A DNA stretch of 64,000 nt from NCBI RefSeq assembly GCF_030253575.1, contig NC_080560.1:43043001-43107000 (forward strand). Direction: 5' to 3'. This document shows positions 57,491-64,000 of this stretch, piece after piece. The DNA is from Rhododendron vialii. Lineage: Eukaryota > Streptophyta > Magnoliopsida > Ericales > Ericaceae. Under the pieces are notes generated by a model. That model ran no database searches. It was not told the origin of the DNA and was given only the letters and a program-made list of their open reading frames with translations. The position numbers and the translations under genes were made by a program. Within the stretch, counting starts at the first letter, position 1. The number at the start of each line of letters is the position of its first letter.

Positions 57491-57668
57491 GGTGGAGTGC
57501 ACCGGGTCAAGGCTGTAGTACAACGCCAAGACAACGCTCGAGAAGAGCCTCAATAGCAGGCTATTTTGACGGGCTTTCTCCCTACAAAAAGTATTTCAAT
57601 ATCGTGTGAACCATTGGCCCACGTATCATCAGAGATTAAAATGATAAACAAACACAAACAACTTGTAT
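57491..57668 (-). pseudogene. U2 snRNA-derived sequence, degenerate copy
   Basis: Read on the minus strand, it matches the middle and 3' parts of U2: a tttatcattttaatctctga-like region, the stem gtgggccaatggttcac, an A/T-rich Sm-like stretch followed by gggagaaagcccgtca, and a 3' part with gcgttgtactacagcc. The 5' stem-loop I and branch-site recognition region are not convincing. It is followed by the same aaacctagttcaaacttta flank, with 3'-box-like agttcaa, as the copy at 58920-59118. It is probably a dead duplicate. Confidence 0.75.
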
Positions 57669-58365
57669 TGTTTTGAGTTAGTATGACTTATGAGTCTCGT
57701 GACTTATAGATTAGTTTTTTGAGCCATACATTTGCAAAATTTGTGAAGGTCCTCAGGTTTCAGTTTCTCCAATCATTCCCAGAAGTCAGAGCCCTTGGTA
57801 ACTAAACGCGGGTTTGATTCACAGTTCACCGACTTATTTGTGTCATATGAAAAGGTCACGTTCTACTAAAGTTCTTATTTTTTAAGTACTTATTTTTCGT
57901 TTTATGAAACAGATCATTCTCTCATAGTATATCACATTTAATTGAAAAAATAAGTACTTATTTTAATTAGTGGAACAGAGACTAAGTAAATAAACAAAAT
58001 GCAAAACAATTGAACTTTTTTGGTTCACCATCGGCTAAGCTCCATATATTACAGCAAAACATTACATTATAATTGAAAAAATAAAGGCAATTCTTTGAAA
58101 AGTTTAAAGTAATAAAAAAGAGACTAGCGAATAAATATAATGGTATGTTTGGTTTTAGAAAGCATTATGTTCATAATAGAACGAGAATTCAGAAAACAAA
58201 TACTGTATTCAAGTAATTATATGGCTTAAGCTAATATCAACCATGGTTTGTGGAGAGGAAGCTATGTAATCCCAGGTATTATTTTCATCATACTCTAAAA
58301 TAAACACCCTTTTTTTTTTTTTTTACTTACTTTGAAAATGCTTGTGTGGGCTTCATAAAAAAAAT
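57669..58365. other. Gene-free stretch between U2 copies
   Basis: It contains a small inverted block with aagtacttatttttcg/aaaaaataagtacttatttt at 57880-57965. Nothing else is recognised. Confidence 0.4.
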
Positions 58366-58735
58366 TTGAAAATGATAGGTCAGACCTACTTTTTTTTTAG
58401 TTTCGGTTTCATCCCAACCCTAAACAATGTTGCCGAACCTGGATAGGCTTTGGTTATGTTACATAAAGATTTTTTTGCCCCTATGAACCGTGAACTATGT
58501 AAATTGTATATGTGAACTATGAATTTTATGAGACCCAAGCGGTATTTGAAAATTAGAGGTTAGGCTTACTTTTTAGTTTCGGTTTCATCTCAACCCTACA
58601 CATTGTTGCCGAACCTGGATAGGCTATAGTTATGTTGCATAATGATTTTTTTACCCCTGTGAACTTTTAACAAATTGTATATATGTGAGTTGTATGAGAC
58701 CTAGGGGGTATTTTTTTCCAAAACAATGGGCCAAA
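58366..58735. repeat. Tandem duplication of about 181 bp
   Basis: Two copies of a unit starting gaaaat.ataggt.ag.cctact and containing agtttcggtttcatc..aaccc and ttgccgaacctggataggct start at about 58366 and 58547. It lies just 3' of the better U2 copy. Confidence 0.82.
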
Positions 58736-58904
58736 ACATATCGGGTTAGGAGTAATATGCGCGAGATTAATCTGGGCCAAAGCCTAATTTTCTGGGCCAG
58801 CCTATAAAAATAAAAAAAAAACCCCAAAAAATTCAAAAGGGCTGTTTATTAGGCCTCTCCATTCATTCAAATACAAAGTAAAAAAATAATACAGGTTGTA
58901 AAGT

Positions 58905-58923
58905 TTGAACTAGGTTTGGGGTG
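58905..58923 (-). terminator. snRNA 3' box
   Basis: On the minus strand, CA, ten bases and AGTTCAA match the plant snRNA 3' box rule CA(N)3-10AGTNNAA, placed directly at the 3' end of the U2 sequence. Confidence 0.65.
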
Positions 58924-59118
58924 CGACGAGCCAAGGCTGTAATGCAACACCAGGCAACGCTTGAGAATCCCCAATAGCATTAGCATGCTGTTATGATGGG
59001 CTCTCCCCCAACAAAAAATAATTTAATAAGAGGGTAAACCATTGATCCACATACCAGCTATTGAATTGATAAGAACAAATACTACACTTGATCTTAGCCG
59101 TATGGCCGAGAAAGGAAT
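58920..59118 (-). ncRNA. U2 spliceosomal snRNA-like gene
   Basis: U2 pairs with the intron branch site in the spliceosome. On the minus strand the sequence starts cctttctcggcc..acggctaagatc and continues with the branch-site recognition block aagtgtagtatttg (GTAGTA intact). It then has a ttcttatcaattcaatagct region, an Sm-like attattttttg, gggggagagcccatca, and ends ggctcgtcgcacccc. Length of about 199 fits plant U2. Compared with the canonical RNA as I remember it, there are several substitutions, including in stem II, where gtggatcaatggtttac replaces a perfect stem. It may be an expressed variant or a young pseudogene; the promoter favours the first. Confidence 0.82.
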
Positions 59119-59143
59119 TCTTTGACATTAGGTTAGGCCACTT

Positions 59144-59195
59144 AATTTATACCCCATCTTATCTCCCCAATATTTGTGCATTACAGATGTGCGAA
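59144..59195 (-). promoter_or_regulatory. Plant snRNA promoter: USE and TATA
   Basis: Minus strand: TTCGCACATCT at 59195-59185 fits the upstream sequence element RTCCCACATCG at 8 of 11 positions. TATAAATT follows at 59151-59144, with exactly 33 bases between. In plants this spacing specifies Pol II snRNA genes. The TATA is about 30 and the USE about 70 bases before the U2 start. Confidence 0.65.
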
Positions 59196-61377
59196 ACAAA
59201 GATAAATAAAACTCAAAATAATCATTTGTTTCTTCGCTTTTATTCTGGTCGATGGTTTTGAAGAATAAGAAAATAAGTATACACAAACTAAGCAAATAAA
59301 CTTGCGAACCGACTACTTTGATTAGATTACTATGATGAGCATTGAAAACTAGGAATTTTGGAAATCTCTGTTTTGTATAAATGATCGGTCCCAAACAAAA
59401 TATCATCCGTCTCCAAATTGACTAGGGGGACCAAACAGCGTAAGAAAAAACATTTAGAGTGTTTGGATCATGGCTTGTGAGGAATTTTCTGCGCGAAAGG
59501 AAATTGAGTGCAAATAACTAAGTAAATTTAATTCCTTCACTTTATTAGTAGATTTTTCATATTTTCCTTTTCTCCATAAAATTTTCATTCAAACAAAGCA
59601 TTCCAAGTTCCTCTTCAAGACCACAGCACTGCATTCATGATTGCTTGTTTGAGCCTAATTTTAGGTCAAACTACAAATTCAACCACCACACAAAAAGACA
59701 GCCCCATTAAGTGTACTTGGAAACCCATTTGCACTGGTCAATACTTGTGTTCTAGTTAGGCAGAAAAAATGACGATAAATTTTTTAACTGGGCATATTCA
59801 ATTAAGCCTTGTTTGGTTGGAAGGACAAATTTTTGGGGATAATATGTCATGGAAAACTAAGAATACTTGAGTTAAAATTAGTCATATATGTCATCCGTCA
59901 TGCAATGGAATAAGAAGGAAAGAAAAGACCTAAATCCACCATAATTGCGCACAATTTCGGTTTCGATTAAGTTGGTTGAGTAGTACACAATTACAATTTC
60001 ACACTCGGAGAGTCGTCTCAAACGAGAGATTTGTTGGGAAAAATGAAATTGGCAAATCCAGAGAGCAATTCCATTGGATAATAAACTGAAATTGCGAATT
60101 ACATGAAACAAAAAATAGCAATCTAGGAATCAAGTATCGTATTGACATTCTCCTTAAAACAGATTTGTTGCCTCATCGAGAGTGTTAGAGGTTGCATAGG
60201 CATCTGTCTCCAAATTCTTTCACCGAAAATTCCAACAGTTTTCACGAAAGAAATATTTCGAAATGAATCTTATGATTTTATTAGTCAATCAAACATGGTC
60301 TAAAAGTCTCCTTAGTTGTTTTACAGATGTTTTTCATGTTTTGATTTTTTTTTATAAGCAACAAAATTTTATTAAGAAACTCGACAAAGGGTAATTCAAT
60401 AGTAATAATTCATACATATATATATCCTGAAAGGGAAATCCCATAAGAAGACATAAATGTACATCAACCAAAGACCAAATAAACCAAATCTAATATAATA
60501 TATAGCCCCATAATAGAGAAGAGAGAACTCAACAACGAAGACTTCCATAAAGGAGAAATAGCAATCTCATTAGTCTTTGACAGATTTAGTCCCTTAATCC
60601 TCAACGGATACCCAATTTTTTTTTCGACGAACAAAATCATCCCATTTATATATACATCATAAAAGTCAGCACATCCAAGGTTATACAACCCAATTTGTGA
60701 ACACGACAAATCTTAATGCGTAACATTAAGATATTCGTGAACACGTTATGGTTTTGTTTGTGAAAGTCAGCCACCACGTCCCGGTTCAGGAATTAATTTG
60801 TCTCCCAATTTTCCCATTGCGTGTAGATGTGCAACCTTTTGGGCAACATGTTAAGTAATTAACTTGCCAAACGAATCCCGGCGCAAAGTGTTAGCATATA
60901 CATCGTTCGACTAACTAAACGACTCTTGGCAATGGACATCTCGTCTCTTGCATCGATGGATGAAGAACGTCACAATAAATAAGCAAAACAAAATGTTCTT
61001 CTGCCAATTTTGATGTAGAAATCCATGCACGACACAATTAGCTTTATGGCTTTTTTGGGTCGTCAAAATGTAGAAGTACCAAGTTTTATTGGAAATTTAT
61101 TGGAGTACTCCTAGAGCAAACACTAAATAATTTCTCTTAAGTTTTAAACCCCACTAGGTTGGCCTAGTTTACTTTTTTCTAAGGTCTCAAGATTGAAACA
61201 GCTCAGGTATATATTATCAACTTGTCCATACAGGATTTTGTCTCGGCTTTAATGATAGAATTGGTTCCTCAAAGATTAGTCAAGGTTTGTATAAGCTAAC
61301 TCAAATATCCTGAACCCCCAAAAAAAATGTTATACAAACACTTTACTCTCTGAAGTTTTATCTCTCACCTAAATTAG
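59196..61377. other. Gene-free stretch with element remnants
   Basis: No gene is seen. About 59812-60300 has inverted ends (aagccttgtttggttgg against caatcaaacatggtct), a possible hAT-like MITE. About 60345-60700 (ttttttttataagcaacaaa...) resembles a reverse-oriented LINE 3' end. A (TA)-rich run is at 60412-60424. Confidence 0.4.
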
Positions 61378-61997
61378 GGGGTGTTTGGTGCAAATTTATT
61401 AGGCTGAACCTGGATTCAAGATTCTGATTTTGCATTTAGAAACTGTTTGGCGCAGATTCTTAGGATGGGATTCTGTCAGAATTGACTATTAAACTGGAAT
61501 AAGGAGCCACAATCTTAAAAGTATCCGGAGCTACTTTTGGTTTCTCATTCTGGATTCTAAAATTTTTGGGACTATGTTAAGCTTCGCCTTTTTAACACAT
61601 TACATAGATACTAAAGCATTTATACATGTTACTTCAATTCTATCGAATAATTTTAATATGATTATATATTTAATTATTGTAAATTATATAGAAAGTTTAT
61701 TAATAGGAGAACCGCGAAATGTTTACATAATTTTTTTTAAAGTCTACAAAGAAAATAAGGCAATGTAAATAGAAAATTAATAAACAATAGCAAGAGCATA
61801 ATAGCCAACTCAAAATCTAATAATCTGATTATTCTACCAAACGCTTTCAAGATGCAATGGCTCCCAAGATACAATATAATCTATTTTTCACCCAATACTT
61901 CTACAGTTCTACGTATTCTGATTATGAGTTTTTTAGAGTCTAAAAAATCTAGAATTGCAATCTAGAATCTCCCAAAATAATCAGCACCAAAAACTCC
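61378..61997. mobile_element. Possible hAT-like element, 620 bp
   Basis: The ends ggggtgtttggtgc against gcaccaaaaactcc are inverted. The interior has gattctgattttg/attctgattatg and agaatctcc/ggattct motifs near opposite ends. A target duplication was not resolved. Confidence 0.5.
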
Positions 61998-64000
61998 GTG
62001 ACGGATCGGTGCATGCATCTTCTTACTATCAAGTGTATATATGCTTGGCTAATGGCACATCTAATTGATTAATGCGGACTAATTAGGTAGATAATGGTCT
62101 ATTTATGCCCATCATTTACAGACTGATTGGAAAATTGAAATTGACTTTGATTGGCAGGCTGGCTTAAGATTATTTGAAATGCTTATTTTACTGTTCCACC
62201 AAATTGCAGATCCCTTTTTTTTTTTTAAAGAGAATTAATAAATTAAGTAATTGGGCAACTGGTCATTTCATTTAGATTCCCTTCAATACTAGGATAGGAT
62301 AATAGTAGACTAGAATCTATTGCTACTATTATAAAGGGAACACCTCTTTTAATGTGAACGATTAGTTGAATATAGAATCTATTACTACTAGAATTATGAA
62401 TGGAATACCTCTTTTGATGTGAACGTCAGTTTTGAGGCTTGCTTCTATTTTAGTTTTTTAAACTATCCCTTTAAATGCCTACAGAACTCTTAAGAACAAA
62501 AACTTGTCACCCTAATCTTTTTCTTCCATCTTTTATACTTTGATGTACATCTCAGATTTCAAATTTGACCTTCTCAATTGAAGATATCTTATCTTTTGCA
62601 TGAACGTTTTCGGGCGACACATAAAATGCGGAAAACATTAAACGCAAAAAAGGTTATACTTTTGTCACACTTAACCACGTATATTGATGTCTTTCACAAA
62701 TTTTTAGACTCATTTCGTATGTTATAATGTGTTTTTGAGCATTTCTCTAGCCAAAGTTCGATCTAAAAACTGTACCCATTTTTCTAATGGTATGTATGGT
62801 ACGTATCAGTACGGGTGAAATATCAAGTAATTTTTTTTATTTATCGCCATCAATGTTATTTTTCCGCATCGTAAAAATAAGTAGATACTCATTTATCTAA
62901 AAGGAAATAAAATTCAAGTAGAATCCGACACCGACCGATATTTGAGCCAAAATAGATGGGCAGTCCTAGGGTACCAATCTTGCCCAAATCAAATCCATTG
63001 TTTCCCACCGTCCATAAATTAATAACGGCTGGTGCTTCAGTTCTCAAAATATCTATGCTAGCTTTCAAGTCCAACAAAGACTCCAAACAGAGTCAATTGT
63101 GAGGTGCTGCACAATAATATATTATCACTTTACTCTCACACAAATGGAGTATTAAATTAGGCAATAGAGCACTCTGCTGGTGTGAACCGATGGAAGACAA
63201 AAGCTTCAATTGGCTTGGCGTAATCGGACTGAAGCATTATTTCAACTCTCATTTGTAGGATATCTTGGACCAAGCCAGAAAATAATTGTTTTTAGAAACT
63301 TGCTGGCAGTTCACGTTTTGACAGAGACAGGAGAGAGAGAGAGAGAGAGAGAATGCAAGTGTTAGTCATGGTAGAGAGAGACGGGGTAACCCCTGAAGTG
63401 GTAACGGGATGGGCTGTAAACTCAGACATCTGACAAACTTTTGGTGCGATCGTGCAAGGCTGCAAACGAGAAATTTATTGTGAATCCTTTTAATTCCGAC
63501 GTAGATGACCTATGTTTTTGACATGACCGAGGAAGAAAATAGTCGAGGTGTACAAAATCTGGCTCGAACACCCCTGACCGTGAGAGAGAGAGAGAGAGAA
63601 TGCAAGCGTTGGTCATGCTTGTCCCTCAATGCCCGATTTATATCTTCCCTTTGACTAAAATATGATGTGTTTAATTACTTGGTGCATTCTTTTCTCACTA
63701 GCTAGGTGTTCAAAACTTCACACCACGATTAATTTCCTGAAAAGTGACATTCTGTCCAAAATGGACCAAGCCAAAGAGGTTAAGGGCCTGTTTGGGAGCT
63801 AGATTGTGCATTTTCTTACTTTTTCTGTTTGGGAGTCAAATTATGAGAATGAATTCTCTCTCAATGCATTATGGAAACTACACTTTAGAGACACCAATAT
63901 GAGATTCAGCCGTGGAGGAGCTTTTCCATTCATCCTTTGGATTATCTTCCCTTTATGAGCACCAAAAATTGTCGGGCTAATGGGAAAATTGTAATGGTTA
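61998..64000. other. Gene-free stretch to the window end
   Basis: It holds the duplication at 62305-62432, two (GA)n tracts (63331-63352 and 63582-63599), each followed by gaatgcaagygttrgtcatg, and at 63788 the start of a possible hAT-like element (gggcctgtttgggagc) that runs past the window end. Confidence 0.45.
62305..62432 (+). repeat. Imperfect tandem duplication of about 65 bp
   Basis: Two copies of tagaatctattnctactat...acctcttttnatgtgaacg lie side by side. Confidence 0.7.

Overview
The window looks like nuclear DNA of a flowering plant, most likely a eudicot. It is AT-rich, its genes have short exons and GT/AG introns, and there are Stowaway, PIF/Harbinger and hAT-like short transposons and tRNA-derived (Au-like) SINEs throughout. 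Species was not determined.

Layout. (1) About 1-16,000 is a small tandem cluster of two-exon jacalin-related lectin genes and two intronless pectin-methylesterase/invertase inhibitor (PMEI) genes. Four lectin copies and one 3' tail remnant lie on the + strand. Copy 1 enters the window at its second exon. Copies 2 and 3 each carry a reading-frame break, and copy 4 has lost its intron and half of exon 2. The two PMEI genes (2139-2657 and 15080-15601) sit on duplicated promoters. (2) 16,700-20,200 holds transposon remnants, a truncated PPR gene of the restorer-like type on the - strand with a short unknown ORF beside it, and a 1-kb TIR element carrying an exon-like ORF. (3) 20,716-32,412 (-) is one large gene for a plant FIP1-type mRNA 3'-end processing factor. 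Nine exons join in phase to give about 1207 codons, and one intron is 5.2 kb long. (4) 34,807-37,007 (-) is a three-exon gene with the extracellular domains of LRK10-like/WAK receptors, a membrane segment and a short tail, but no kinase. Two arrays of the same 20-bp unit lie near it; the larger (38,770-39,339) is built head-to-head. A solo LTR lies between. (5) 47,818-49,279 (+) is a three-exon TPD1-like secreted cysteine-rich protein gene. (6) 53,391-55,955 (-) is an intronless 854-aa CrRLK1L receptor kinase of the ANXUR type. (7) 57,490-59,200 (-) holds two U2 snRNA-derived sequences. The distal one keeps a recognisable plant snRNA promoter (USE and TATA 33 bp apart), an Sm-like site, the branch-site recognition sequence and a 3' box. 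The rest of the 3' end is repeats.

The genes do not form a pathway. Several have known links to the cell wall or cell surface (PMEI, the WAK-like protein, ANXUR-like kinase, TPD1-like ligand), but this is probably coincidence in a plant genome. Gene models were made by eye from splice signals, frame continuity and remembered family sequences. No alignments or searches were run.
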